A DNA stretch of 64,000 bases from CAVZBW01 sp963773635. GTDB lineage: Bacteria; Actinomycetota; Acidimicrobiia; Acidimicrobiales; RAAP-2. This document shows positions 43,121 to 51,832 of the stretch, piece by piece; position 1 is the stretch's first letter, and the number at the start of each line of letters is the position of its first letter. A model generated the notes under the pieces. The model saw only the letters and a program-made list of their open reading frames with translations, did no database searches and had not been told where the DNA came from. Location of the stretch: NCBI GenBank assembly GCA_963773635.1, contig CAVZBW010000005.1, positions 2,232,001 to 2,296,000 of the forward strand, written 5' to 3'. The translations under genes were made by a program, and so were the position numbers.

Positions 43121-44146
43121 CTAGCGGCGCCTCCGGGCCGCCGGGGCGAGGGAGGGACTCTGCCACCCGGCGTCGGAGCGGCTCAGGGTCACTCCCGGCG
43201 CCACGATCTCGTCGATCCGGTCGAGCACGTCGTCAGCGAGCGCGATGTCGGCGGCCGGCAGCTGCGACTCGAGATGCTCCATCGTCCGCGGGCCGACGAT
43301 GGCGGCCGTGACGGCGGGGTGGCGGATGACGAACGCGAGCGCCATCTCGATCAGGCTGATCCCGGCCTCCTCGGCCAGCCGGGCCAGGGCATCGGCGGCC
43401 TCGAGCTTGCTCTGGTTGCTGGGCGAGGCCATGTCGTACCTGGCCGGCACCCTCGTCGCCCGGTGGGTGGCCGGGGCCTCGATCCCCTTGCGGTACCGAC
43501 CGGTCAGCCAGCCCCCGGCGAGCGGGCTCCAGGGGATCACCCCCATGCCATACCGCTGGCAGGTCGGCAGCACGTCCTCCTCGACGCCACGGACGAGGAT
43601 CGAGTAGGGCGGCTGCTCGCAGACGAACCGTTCCCGGCCGCGGCGCTCCGCCACCCATTGCGCCTCGACGATCTGGCTCGCCGGGAAGGTGGAGGAACCG
43701 AGGTAGCGCACCTTGCCGGCGCGGACGAGATCGCTCAGCGCCCCCAGTGTCTCGTCGATGTCCGTGTCGACCTCGGGACGATGGATCTGGTAGAGGTCGA
43801 TCCAGTCGGTGCCGAGGCGTCGGAGGCTGTTGTCCACCTCACGCACGATCCAGCGGCGGGAGTTGCCGTAGTCGTTGGGATCCTGGCTCATCGGCGCGTG
43901 CACCTTCGTCGCGAGGACCACTCGGTCACGCCGGCCGCCCGAGAGCGCCTTGCCCACGATCTCCTCCGATTCTCCGCCGGAGTAGACGTCGGCCGTGTCG
44001 ATGAAGTTGATGCCGGCGTCGAGGGCCCGGTGCACGATCCGGACGCAGTCGTCGTGGTCCTGGTTGCCCCAGGCGCCGAACATCATGGCGCCCAAGCAGA
44101 GCGGGCTGACCCGCACTCCGGTGCGGCCGAGCAGGCGAAGATCCAT
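43121..44146 (-). CDS. Aldo/keto reductase
   Basis: A 341-residue AKR: DLRLLGRTGVRVSPLCLGAMMFG start, catalytic D and Y in DTADVYSGGESEEIVG, Lys in VLATKVHAPM and His in LYQIHRPEVDTD make the D-Y-K-H tetrad. The C-terminal GPRTMEHLESQL NADPH-binding motif is intact. AKRs reduce aldehydes and ketones; sequence resembles the tas/YajO-like branch. Divergent from the LLM oxidoreductase gene. Confidence 0.9.
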   Translation of the reverse strand: MDLRLLGRTGVRVSPLCLGAMMFGAWGNQDHDDCVRIVHRALDAGINFIDTADVYSGGESEEIVGKALSGGRRDRVVLATKVHAPMSQDPNDYGNSRRWIVREVDNSLRRLGTDWIDLYQIHRPEVDTDIDETLGALSDLVRAGKVRYLGSSTFPASQIVEAQWVAERRGRERFVCEQPPYSILVRGVEEDVLPTCQRYGMGVIPWSPLAGGWLTGRYRKGIEAPATHRATRVPARYDMASPSNQSKLEAADALARLAEEAGISLIEMALAFVIRHPAVTAAIVGPRTMEHLESQLPAADIALADDVLDRIDEIVAPGVTLSRSDAGWQSPSLAPAARRRR

Positions 44147-44188
44147 GCCCGAACCGTAGCCCCGGACGGCCGGTGCGATGCTGGTCGC

Positions 44189-45202
44189 ATGAGCGACGGA
44201 ATGCCCCAGCCCGCCGAAAACGTCCGCTTCGCCGCGGTCATCCCGTCCCAGGGACCCTTCGCCGAGGCCGCGGCGGTGCGCGACCTGCTGCAGGGCGCCG
44301 AAGACCTGGGTTTCGACGGCGGGTGGTTCGGCGACCGGGTGGCGGTGCCGCACTACGCCAGCCACCTGACGCCACCCAACTGGCTCGACGCCATGGCCTG
44401 CTGCCTGGTGGGTGCGGGTGCGACGACCCGGCTGCGGCTGGGGACCGACGTGCTCGTGGCGCCGCTGCGGCAGCCCGTGTCGTTGGCCCGCCAGCTGGCG
44501 ACTGCGGACGTTCTGTCCGACGGTCGCATGACGGCGGGGATCGGCGTCGGGTACCTGCGCGGCGAGTTCGCAGCCGTCCACGCGCCCCCTTACGAAGAGC
44601 GGGGTCTCGTGACCGATGAGTTCCTCGAGGTCCTGGCCCTGGCCCTCTCGGCGGACCCCGACGGCGAGCAGTCCTTCGAGGGAAGCTGGTTCGGCTTTGA
44701 CAGCCTGCACTTCGGGCCGCGGCCCGTGCAGCGCCCCTTTCCGCTCTGGGTCGGGGGCAACGTGCGGTCGGCGCTCAGGAGAGCCGCCCTCCTCGGCAAT
44801 GGCTGGCATCCCCTGTTCCCCTCGCCCGAGACCTACCGGGCGGGTCGGGAGCTCATCAGCGCGTTGCGCCCCCGGATCGACGACTTCACCTTCTCCTACA
44901 GCTGCCCCGAGGTGCACGTGAGGATGGGCGCCGCCGGGGAGCCACCGGTCTCCCACGTCTACGACGCCTCTTCCCTTCCCGAGGACTTCTCGTACGTGCC
45001 GCCACCGCCCGTGGACGGCGACGGCCGTCCCCGCTTCATCGGGACGCCCGAGGAAGTGCGCGGCGACGTCGCCACCTACATCGACGCCGGCGTTCGACAT
45101 TTCCTGCTGCGGTTCTGGACCACGCAGGCGGACATCGGAGTGACCGGGGTGCTCCGCCGCATGCAGACCTTCGTCGAGGAGGTGGCCCCGGCCTTCGGAT
45201 AG
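44189..45202 (+). CDS. LLM-class F420-dependent oxidoreductase
   Basis: A 337-residue luciferase-like TIM-barrel protein: AEDLGFDGGWFGDRVAVPHYASH, CCLVGAGATTRLRLGTDVLVAPLRQPVSLARQLAT, DGRMTAGIGVGYLRGEFAAV and FPLWVGGNVRSALRRAALLGNGWHP blocks. Cofactor is probably F420. Intact, unlike the first LLM gene at 5.9 kb. The ATG at 44189 is 42 bases from the divergent AKR start. The stop lies within a three-copy 20-bp tandem repeat. Confidence 0.87.
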   Translation: MSDGMPQPAENVRFAAVIPSQGPFAEAAAVRDLLQGAEDLGFDGGWFGDRVAVPHYASHLTPPNWLDAMACCLVGAGATTRLRLGTDVLVAPLRQPVSLARQLATADVLSDGRMTAGIGVGYLRGEFAAVHAPPYEERGLVTDEFLEVLALALSADPDGEQSFEGSWFGFDSLHFGPRPVQRPFPLWVGGNVRSALRRAALLGNGWHPLFPSPETYRAGRELISALRPRIDDFTFSYSCPEVHVRMGAAGEPPVSHVYDASSLPEDFSYVPPPPVDGDGRPRFIGTPEEVRGDVATYIDAGVRHFLLRFWTTQADIGVTGVLRRMQTFVEEVAPAFG

Positions 45203-45246
45203 GCGACCCGGCTCTTGGATGGCCGACCCGGCCTTCCGATAGCCTG
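45187..45246 (+). repeat. Three-copy 20-bp tandem repeat across a stop codon
   Basis: Three head-to-tail 20-base units (45187-45206, 45207-45226, 45227-45246), each beginning CCCGGC and containing TT-C/G-GGAT or TTCCGAT, with several mismatches. The first unit holds the stop codon of the LLM gene, the third runs to just before the VOC gene start. Confidence 0.6.
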
Positions 45247-45256
45247 GGCGGAAGCC

Positions 45257-45661
45257 ATGGAAGTGCTGTCTGCACGAGTCCTGCTACGACCGCGCGATCT
45301 CGAGCGCTCGCTCGAGTTTTACGAGCGGACGCTCGGACTCGCCGTCTTCCGGGAGTTTGGATCTGCCGACCACCGGGGCGTCGTCTTCTTCACCGGAGGC
45401 GGCCTGCTCGAGGTCGCCGGAGGCGCCGGTGCCGACGGGGCCGGCGAGCGAGCCGGGCCCCACATCGCGCTGTGGCTGCAGGTTCGCGACGTCGCCACCG
45501 AGATCGACCGGCTCGCCTCCCTCGGCGTCCCGGTCCTGCGCCCGCCCCGACGCGAGCCCTGGGGCCTCGTCGAGTCCTGGATCGAGGATCCCGACGGGAT
45601 CAGGATCTGCGTGGTGGAGATCCCCGAGGACCACCCTCTCCGGCGGCGTTTCGACGCCTGA
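45257..45661 (+). CDS. VOC-family (glyoxalase/bleomycin-resistance fold) protein
   Basis: A 134-residue protein of two beta-alpha-beta-beta-beta modules: RVLLRPRDLERSLEFYERTLGLAVFREFG and HIALWLQVRDVATEIDRLASLGVPVLRPPRREPWGLVESWIEDPDGIRICVVEIP. The metal ligand positions hold H (HIALW) and E (VVE). Substrate unknown. ATG 45257 chosen (GCGGAAG upstream) over the longer frame from 45215, which lies in a repeat. Confidence 0.82.
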   Translation: MEVLSARVLLRPRDLERSLEFYERTLGLAVFREFGSADHRGVVFFTGGGLLEVAGGAGADGAGERAGPHIALWLQVRDVATEIDRLASLGVPVLRPPRREPWGLVESWIEDPDGIRICVVEIPEDHPLRRRFDA

Positions 45662-45778
45662 TCTCCCAGGGTCTTCGCGGCCTGCCGCTGGGCACGGGCA
45701 GTGATCCCCGGGGCTGGCCGACGACGAACATGAGCTAGACCACGGAGGCGCGGCCTCCGGACCAAGGAGGTCCAGCCC

Positions 45779-46177
45779 ATGTCCGATCCCAAGATCGAGG
45801 TCGTCCAGCGCCTCTACGAGGCCTACGGGAGGGGCGACATCGACGCCGTCGTAGCCCGCCTCGTCGACGACGTCGACTGGGCGGCCGAGGCGGCCAGCAC
45901 CTCGGTCCCCTGGTACGGCGCGTACCGCGGCAAGGCCGAGGTGCCCGCCTTCTTCAAGGAGATCGCGGCCAACGTCGAGGTGACCGAATTCACGCCCCTC
46001 TCGTTCACGTCCAACGACACCGACGTGATCGTCGCCGTTCGCTGGGCCTACACCGTCCGGTCGACGGGCAAGCGCGCCGAGATGCTGATGCAGCACTGGT
46101 GGCGCTTCCGGGACGGACGGATCGGGACCTTCCGCGGCTCCGAGGACACCGAGCAGTCCGCTGCGGCCTTCGCGTAG
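45779..46177 (+). CDS. SnoaL-like NTF2-fold protein
   Basis: A 132-residue SnoaL_2-type protein: IEVVQRLYEAYGRGDIDAVVARLVDDVDWAAEA, then AYRGKAEVPAFFKEIAANVEVTEF and the C-terminal MLMQHWWRFRDGRIGTFRGSEDT strands. A strong AAGGAGG ribosome binding site lies seven bases before the ATG. Role not predictable; family includes limonene-epoxide-hydrolase-like and polyketide-cyclase-like proteins. Convergent with the methyltransferase gene. Confidence 0.85.
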   Translation: MSDPKIEVVQRLYEAYGRGDIDAVVARLVDDVDWAAEAASTSVPWYGAYRGKAEVPAFFKEIAANVEVTEFTPLSFTSNDTDVIVAVRWAYTVRSTGKRAEMLMQHWWRFRDGRIGTFRGSEDTEQSAAAFA

Positions 46178-46192
46178 CCGAGGGTCGTAGCC

Positions 46193-47233
46193 CTACCTGC
46201 GGACCGCCCGGACGGCCACGAAGGGCTCGGTGGGCACGAGCGCCTCGTCGCTCACGACCTCGAGGCCGGCCACGTCGAGGTCCGACGCGATCTCCGCCCC
46301 CCGGGGCAGGCCGGCCCGGCCGGCCTGCGAGACGAGCATGAGGTGCAGGTGCGCGGCGGCGATCGATCCGGGCACCGCCATGGAGGCGACGAGGAGAGAG
46401 CCCCCGGGGATCAGCGCCTTCCCGAGGACGCGGTAGAGGTCCACCCGCTCCTCGGGCGGGAAGTAGTAGACGTCGTTGAGCAGCAGGACGAGGTCGAAGC
46501 GCTCCTCCGACGAGGCGATCCAGCCTCGGACGTCGCCCACGCACAGCTCGGCTCGCCGGTCGAGGCCCCGGCCCGCCAGCCCCTCCCGGGCGCGCTGGAC
46601 GACGCTCGGGGACAGGTCGATGCCCACCACGCGCACGGTCGGATCGGCCTCGAGCACCGCCGCGGTGTACACGCCGCTCCCACATCCGGCGTCGAGCACC
46701 CGCCCGGGGCGCAACTCGCGCACGAGGCGCGTCAGCATCGAGGCAACAAATGGCTCGGCGGCCCGCGACACCTCGGCGATGTCCTCCGCGTACCGGTCGA
46801 GGTCGTCGCGCCCCGACCCCGGGTCGTCTTGGAGGAGACGCCGCAGCGAGGCGTAGGGCCCGACCTGGTATTCGAGCATCGAGCGGTAGTGGGCCACGAG
46901 AAGGGGCTCTCCGGCGACGATCGCCCGGGCCCTGCGGCCACGCAGCGCATAGCGCTCGCCACCGCAGAGGCGCAGCTCACGGAGCTCGCAGCCCACGCCG
47001 AGCCAGGCTTCGAGCCGATCGAGACGGCGCGCCCGGGTGAGCTCCGCGAGCTCGTCCAGCCGTCGGGGCACCGACAGATGGCCGAGGATGCCGGTCTCGG
47101 CGGCGGAGGCCAGGAACAGGGCTCGCACCAGCGAGCGGCTGTCGGCGATCGCGAGGGCGCGGACGGAGAATCCCCCGAGGCGCGCCGTCCCCAACAGGCC
47201 GCGCAGCTGGGCTGCCCGCGCCGGACGGCTCAC
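46193..47233 (-). CDS. SAM-dependent methyltransferase with winged-helix N-terminus
   Basis: A 346-residue methyltransferase: a helical N-terminal domain (~1-130) looks like the dimerisation/winged-helix part of O-methyltransferases; motif I is VLDAGCGSGVYTAAVLE near residue 178, with D in VVGIDLSPSVV, VGDVRGWIASSEERFDLVLLLNDVYYFPPEERVDLYRVL and GGSLLVASM following. Its GTG start overlaps the stop of the ferritin-like/DUF362 gene (GTGA), so the two probably act in one pathway. Substrate unknown. Confidence 0.82.
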   Translation of the reverse strand: MSRPARAAQLRGLLGTARLGGFSVRALAIADSRSLVRALFLASAAETGILGHLSVPRRLDELAELTRARRLDRLEAWLGVGCELRELRLCGGERYALRGRRARAIVAGEPLLVAHYRSMLEYQVGPYASLRRLLQDDPGSGRDDLDRYAEDIAEVSRAAEPFVASMLTRLVRELRPGRVLDAGCGSGVYTAAVLEADPTVRVVGIDLSPSVVQRAREGLAGRGLDRRAELCVGDVRGWIASSEERFDLVLLLNDVYYFPPEERVDLYRVLGKALIPGGSLLVASMAVPGSIAAAHLHLMLVSQAGRAGLPRGAEIASDLDVAGLEVVSDEALVPTEPFVAVRAVRR

Positions 47234-49140
47234 GGGGCCCGGATCCCGAAGGCCTGCTGTGCCGCCCACCTCGCGGCCCTGGTGGCCGGCGGCACCGGCC
47301 GTAGCGGCGGGAAGGCGACCGGGTCGAATGCGGGCACGAAGCGCTCCCCTCCGTTGCTCAGGTAGACGTAGACGGGATAGCCGAGGGCCCCGAGCGCGCT
47401 CAAGGCGCGTGAGGCGTGCGCGCCCCGCAGCTCCTCACCGAGGCGGGGACGCTGGCCGTCGCCGGCATCGACGGGGAAGGGTGCGGGTTCGAAGCCGAAC
47501 CAGTGGTAGACGAGCCGGACGATGGGCGCCCGCCGGGGATCGGTCACGCCGAGATCGGCAAGGACCGCCTCGTCCACCGAGAGGACGTCCGCCCCCGCGT
47601 AGACGTGACGGACGTCCGCCGGGGAGTGGCACCCCATCACCCCGAAGGGACCCTGGGCGACCGGGGCCCAGGCGTCGACGACCGCGAAATCGGGCGGGGC
47701 GACGTCCAGGAGCATCATGGTGGCCGACCGGAAGTCGACCTGTCGCCCGGCGTAGAAGGTGGCGTCGATGGGACCGGTGCTGCCCTCGAGTGTGGACAGG
47801 GACAGGTGGGCGTACTCGGTGGGGTCGGTCCGGAGCTTGGGCATCACAATGCGCACGTCGGCGTCCACCCACGTGCCGCTGATGGCGTGCTGGACGAATC
47901 CCCTCTCGTAGGCGAACGGGCGGAGGTCCGCGCTGATGTCGACCAGCCGGTACTCGGGCGCCTCGAAGCCGAAGTAGGAGGCGACCGAGGCGACCGATCG
48001 GTTGGCCTGGGTGTTGCCGTAGACGGTGGGTGCCTCGAGCACTGCCACGTCGCGCACGCCGTGACGACGGAGGTATACGGCGAGGGCCCGGACGAGCCCG
48101 GGGTCATTGACGTTGGAGCGGTCCCGGCGGTCGTAGCCGAGCATGAACGAGGCGCGCACCGCTGCGCTCCCGGCACCCCGGAGGACCTCGGGAAGTCCGG
48201 CCGCATCCAGGCAACGCTCGAGCACGGGGACCTTGTCGGCGTCGCTCCCACCGCTCCGCACGGCGACGGTGCGGCGCGACCCGAAAGAGGGGCGCAGCCG
48301 GGACGTGCCGCCGTCGGCCTCCGGGGGTCGGAGGGACGCCGGGAGGAACCAGACGCTGATGCCGGCGAGCCCCGTCGCCAGCTCGTCCGGGTCGGTTCTC
48401 TCGGCAAGCCGGTCGTCGGGGGTGAGGGAGAGGGCGAGCAGGCGGAAGGCCGCGGTGTGCCGGGCCTCGTCGTCGCGGATGCGATCGATGGTGCGGCGCT
48501 CCTCGGGGCTCGAAGCGAGCTCGACCAGCCGGCGGTAGGCGAGCTCGGCGCTGGCCTCCAGCGCCACGTTGAGCTCGCAGTAACGACGAAACGTCTGGTA
48601 GCGCAGCTCCCGACGGAGCAGCGGCGGGATCTGGCCGGTCAGTCCCGCCACGGCGACGAGCACCCCGGCCGCGCCCGCCCGCAGCGGCGCGGTGCGCACC
48701 TCGCGGTGGTTGGAGGTGGCGGACGTCCACCCCGAGAGGGCCCCCTGCACCTGGCGGCCGTAGACGACGGCCGTGGAACCGAGGCCACCGGCACGGAGTA
48801 GCTCGCCGCGGAGGTACTCGGCGTGGAGCTGCTCGTCCTTCCAGATCCACACGAGCGTCTGGCGGATGAGGGCGCGAGCCTCCTCCGGCACGAGCAGTTC
48901 GGCGACCCGACCGGCCACCGCCTCCTCCCGGTAGGCGACGGCAACGATCTGCTCTCGCTCCAGGGCGAGCAGCTGCAGGCGACGGCGCTCCAGCTCGGGA
49001 CGGCCCTCGAACTGGAGGCGCCACCGCTCCAGCAGGGACTCGACGTCATCGAGCAACGCCCGCTCGAGCTCCGCCATCGGCAACGCGGTCGTCTCGCCGG
49101 GATCACGAGGTCCGGCACCACCGCCCGATGTGCCCTCCAT
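47230..49140 (-). CDS. Ferritin-like di-iron domain fused to DUF362 domain
   Basis: A 636-residue two-part protein. Residues ~20-245 form a four-helix ferritin-like domain with E73, E103-x-x-H106 (WKDEQLHAEYLRG), E195/E199 and E225-x-x-H228 (RDDEARHTAAF), the ligand set of a di-iron centre. Residues ~290-630 form a DUF362 domain (VPVLERCLDAAGLP; GVRDVAVLEAPTVYGNTQANRS; VMPKLRTDPTEYAHLSLS; VMGCHSPADVRHVYAGADVLSVD), a family of unsettled function sometimes joined to ferredoxins. I know of no standard name for the fusion. Translationally coupled to a methyltransferase; upstream lies a palindromic repeat array. Confidence 0.7.
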   Translation of the reverse strand: MEGTSGGGAGPRDPGETTALPMAELERALLDDVESLLERWRLQFEGRPELERRRLQLLALEREQIVAVAYREEAVAGRVAELLVPEEARALIRQTLVWIWKDEQLHAEYLRGELLRAGGLGSTAVVYGRQVQGALSGWTSATSNHREVRTAPLRAGAAGVLVAVAGLTGQIPPLLRRELRYQTFRRYCELNVALEASAELAYRRLVELASSPEERRTIDRIRDDEARHTAAFRLLALSLTPDDRLAERTDPDELATGLAGISVWFLPASLRPPEADGGTSRLRPSFGSRRTVAVRSGGSDADKVPVLERCLDAAGLPEVLRGAGSAAVRASFMLGYDRRDRSNVNDPGLVRALAVYLRRHGVRDVAVLEAPTVYGNTQANRSVASVASYFGFEAPEYRLVDISADLRPFAYERGFVQHAISGTWVDADVRIVMPKLRTDPTEYAHLSLSTLEGSTGPIDATFYAGRQVDFRSATMMLLDVAPPDFAVVDAWAPVAQGPFGVMGCHSPADVRHVYAGADVLSVDEAVLADLGVTDPRRAPIVRLVYHWFGFEPAPFPVDAGDGQRPRLGEELRGAHASRALSALGALGYPVYVYLSNGGERFVPAFDPVAFPPLRPVPPATRAARWAAQQAFGIRAP

Positions 49141-49158
49141 CTCGCAAACTGTACGGGC

Positions 49159-49273
49159 GGATCGCTCTGGCGATCCCCTGTTGTCCGGATCGCTCCGGCG
49201 ATCCCCTGTTGTCCGGATCGCTCCGGCGATCCCCATGTCTGGTCCGGATCGCTCCGGCGATCCCATGTCGTAG
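49159..49273 (+). repeat. Four-copy palindromic repeat array
   Basis: Four head-to-tail units (49159-49186, 49187-49214, 49215-49245, 49246-49273; periods 28, 28, 31) each begin with the 18-bp palindrome GGATCGCTCCGGCGATCC (7-bp arms GGATCGC/GCGATCC, 4-base loop; the first copy has TCTG in the loop), followed by a 10-13-base tail (CCTGTTGTCC in the first two). The array fills the gap between the di-iron/DUF362 gene and the divergent DUF1214 gene. Confidence 0.9.
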
Positions 49274-49313
49274 TGTCTCTGCGTCCCGTCGGCCGTCGAC
49301 CTGGGGAGGCCCC

Positions 49314-50444
49314 ATGAGCGAAACCCCCGCGAGTGCAGCAGGCAGCGAGGCGCGCGCTGCGTTCGACGAGCTGCTCGACACGCTGCGCGAGGTGGCGGAT
49401 CGATTCGCCGGGCCGGAGTGGGGAATCGGCGGGCCGGACGAGGTCGCCGCGGCTCTCCGCCTCGTCTCCAACCTGCTCGAGGGTGGCCTGCTCGGCCACT
49501 TCGACGACGATCCTCGACACCCGGTCTTCCGCATGATCGTCAGCTCGACCCGCAAGAGCCTGGGTGACAACGCCGACGCGATCTACTTCGACGCGCCGGT
49601 GTCGTCGCGATACGCCTACCGCGTCCGGGGCCGGATGCAGGGTGCGGTCTACGTGTCCTTCACCATCGAGGCCGGAGGGGCGGGCGGAGCGTTTCCCCAG
49701 CGCACTGCGGGCGTGCTCAACGACTCGGAATTCGACGTCGACGACCAGGGCCGCTTCGAGGTCTTCCTCGGCGGTCCTCCCAGGGATCGCAATTGGATCG
49801 CCCTCGATGCCGACGCCTCGCGGGTCACGACCCGCCACTACTTCGAGGAGTCGCGCTCGGCGGCCATCCCTCCCGTTCCCGACGTGGCCCTGGAGATCGA
49901 GGCCGTGGACCCGCTGCCCCCACCGGCCCCTCCCTCGGACGCCTCGGTCGCCGCCGGGCTCCGGCGCGTCGCCCGGTACGTGCGCTCGCGCTCGCTGGAG
50001 CAGGCCAAGCCGGGTGAGGGGAGCCGCCCGGCTTTTGTGTCCCAGCAGCCCAACGCCTTCCCGCCACCGGTGCCGCCCGGGGACCATGCGCTCGCCGCCG
50101 CCGACGCCGCGTACAGCATGGCCCCCTACCTCCTCGGACCCGACGAGGCGCTCGTCATGACCGGCCGCTGGCCGACGTGCCGGTTCGCCAACGTCTCGCT
50201 CTGGAGCCGGCACCTGCAGACCTACGACTTCGCACACCGCCAGGTCTCCCTCAACCGGGCCCAGACCCGCCTCGAGCCCGACGGGACCTTCAAGATGGTG
50301 CTCGCCCACCGCGACCCGGGGCTTCCCAACTGGATCGACACCGAGGGCAGGCCCTTTGGCCTGGTTTTTTGGCGCTACATCCTGCCAGAGGGACCCATCG
50401 ACACCCCGCAGGCCGAGCTCGTCAAGTTCGCCGACCTCGCCTAG
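49314..50444 (+). CDS. DUF1214-domain protein
   Basis: A 376-residue protein whose C-terminal third (LVMTGRWPTCRFANVSLWSRHLQTYDF; GTFKMVLAHRDPGLPNWIDTEG; GLVFWRYILP) matches the DUF1214 beta-rich domain, and whose N-terminal part (DELLDTLREVADRFAGPEWG; YFDAPVSSRYAYRVRGRMQGAVYVSFTIEAG) resembles the accompanying domain. In actinobacteria such genes often neighbour sulfotransferase or lipid genes; here a sulfotransferase follows convergently. GGGGAGG lies before the ATG at 49314. Function unknown. Confidence 0.75.
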   Translation: MSETPASAAGSEARAAFDELLDTLREVADRFAGPEWGIGGPDEVAAALRLVSNLLEGGLLGHFDDDPRHPVFRMIVSSTRKSLGDNADAIYFDAPVSSRYAYRVRGRMQGAVYVSFTIEAGGAGGAFPQRTAGVLNDSEFDVDDQGRFEVFLGGPPRDRNWIALDADASRVTTRHYFEESRSAAIPPVPDVALEIEAVDPLPPPAPPSDASVAAGLRRVARYVRSRSLEQAKPGEGSRPAFVSQQPNAFPPPVPPGDHALAAADAAYSMAPYLLGPDEALVMTGRWPTCRFANVSLWSRHLQTYDFAHRQVSLNRAQTRLEPDGTFKMVLAHRDPGLPNWIDTEGRPFGLVFWRYILPEGPIDTPQAELVKFADLA

Positions 50445-50471
50445 CGGCGAGGCCCAGCGCGGCCCGGGTGC

Positions 50472-51716
50472 CTACTCCTCCCGGATCCCGTAGTGCCCCA
50501 CGTAGTTCTTGAAGGTCTCCCGGACCGATGCTTCGTCCAGGCCGACGTCGGCGAGGGAGTACGAGTGCGCCCCATGCTTGTCCTTGGGCTTGGCCGCGAG
50601 GTACTCCGTGACCGTCCGGTCGTGCCCGGCCGGCCAGTCCATGCCCAGGCGGTCGTAGGTGGCCTGGAGGCTCCGCACCGGGTCGTCCATCAGGTCGAGA
50701 AAGTACGAATGGGCCACCCGGTCGCTCGGGACCGATCCGTCCTGCAGTGCCGCCATCGCGCCCTCGAGGAACATCTGGTAGGTGAGCTCCATGCCGGCGG
50801 CGAGCGACGCCACGTCGACCTCCTCGCTGCGCATGAATCGGAGAGCCGAGAGGATGCTGACGAGCGAGGCCAGGAACTTTCGAGGGTCGCGGTGCGTGTG
50901 GATGACACGGGCGTCGGGGTACTCGGCGAAGAGCGCGGGCAGGGTGGCCACGTGGAAGGGTGACTTGAGCAGCCACCGGTTCGAGGTCGCTGCCGGTGCT
51001 TCGTGCTGGAAGGTCTGGAGCATGCGCCGGTGCAGCCGGTAGACGCGGCCCACGCTGTCGAGGTGCTCCAGCTGCCACGCCGTGAAGGACGGGGCGTCGT
51101 AGACCATTCCCCAGTAGGGACCCGAGAAGTCGTACATCAAGAAGTTGACGCACTCGCACGGCAGGTTGCTCGCGAGCTCGTGCATCATCATGAAGGGCGG
51201 ATGGATGTCGGCCCAGAACTCCTGCTCGGATTCCGAGAGCTCCAGGCGTCGCTCGACGCTGCCCGTCGAGGCGAGTGGGTAGAGCGCCTCGTAGGCGATG
51301 GGCGCCCGGAGGTTCGGGTCGAGCGCGAGCAGCTCGAAGAGGATCGTGGTGCCGGTGCGCGGCGGACCCACCACGAACAGGGGCTCTTCGACGGGCAGGG
51401 CGGTGATCGCCGTGCTGGCGGTCCACGCCTCCTGGAGGCGGAGCCAGGTCTGCAGGACCCTCAGCACCTCGCTGCGGGTGAGCACCCGGCCCAGCAGGTG
51501 GAGGCGGGACTCGGCGTCGATGGCCGCCACCTGGCGCTCGTAGGTCTCGAGCCAGCCCGGCCACTCCGACTCACCCACGTCGTCCAGACCGGTGGTTTCC
51601 CGGGCAAGACCCAGCAGCTCGGCGGGCTCGAGCCCGACGAGGTGACGGGGATCGCCCACGGCGTCCCCGAAGAGGTTGATCCTGCGGACCCAATCGGGGT
51701 GCTCCAGTTGCCTCAT
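50472..51716 (-). CDS. Sulfotransferase-family protein
   Basis: A 414-residue PAPS-dependent sulfotransferase-like protein: the 5'-phosphosulfate loop FVVGPPRTGTTILFELL near residue 115 and the 3'-phosphate motif HTHRDPRKFLASLVSILS near 250, with the INLFGDAVGDPRHLVGLEP N-terminal block common in actinobacterial members. It would transfer sulfate to a hydroxyl of a lipid or small molecule. ATG 51716 is used from family alignment; the open frame continues to 51836. Confidence 0.85.
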   Translation of the reverse strand: MRQLEHPDWVRRINLFGDAVGDPRHLVGLEPAELLGLARETTGLDDVGESEWPGWLETYERQVAAIDAESRLHLLGRVLTRSEVLRVLQTWLRLQEAWTASTAITALPVEEPLFVVGPPRTGTTILFELLALDPNLRAPIAYEALYPLASTGSVERRLELSESEQEFWADIHPPFMMMHELASNLPCECVNFLMYDFSGPYWGMVYDAPSFTAWQLEHLDSVGRVYRLHRRMLQTFQHEAPAATSNRWLLKSPFHVATLPALFAEYPDARVIHTHRDPRKFLASLVSILSALRFMRSEEVDVASLAAGMELTYQMFLEGAMAALQDGSVPSDRVAHSYFLDLMDDPVRSLQATYDRLGMDWPAGHDRTVTEYLAAKPKDKHGAHSYSLADVGLDEASVRETFKNYVGHYGIREE

Positions 51717-51832
51717 GGCGTGCAACCGTATGTCACGTCGGGGTGCCTCGCACTCCGTTGCTCCGGGGGCGACGTCGCAGGCGGGGAGCGGTGAGTGCGA
51801 GGGCCACGGACGTGGAGCCCAAGACTGGTCCG

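Noticed and set aside
49159..49273. CRISPR array
   Set aside because: Units are 28-31 bases in total with a palindromic core and only 10-13 base tails that are themselves repeated; no unique spacers and no cas genes in the window.
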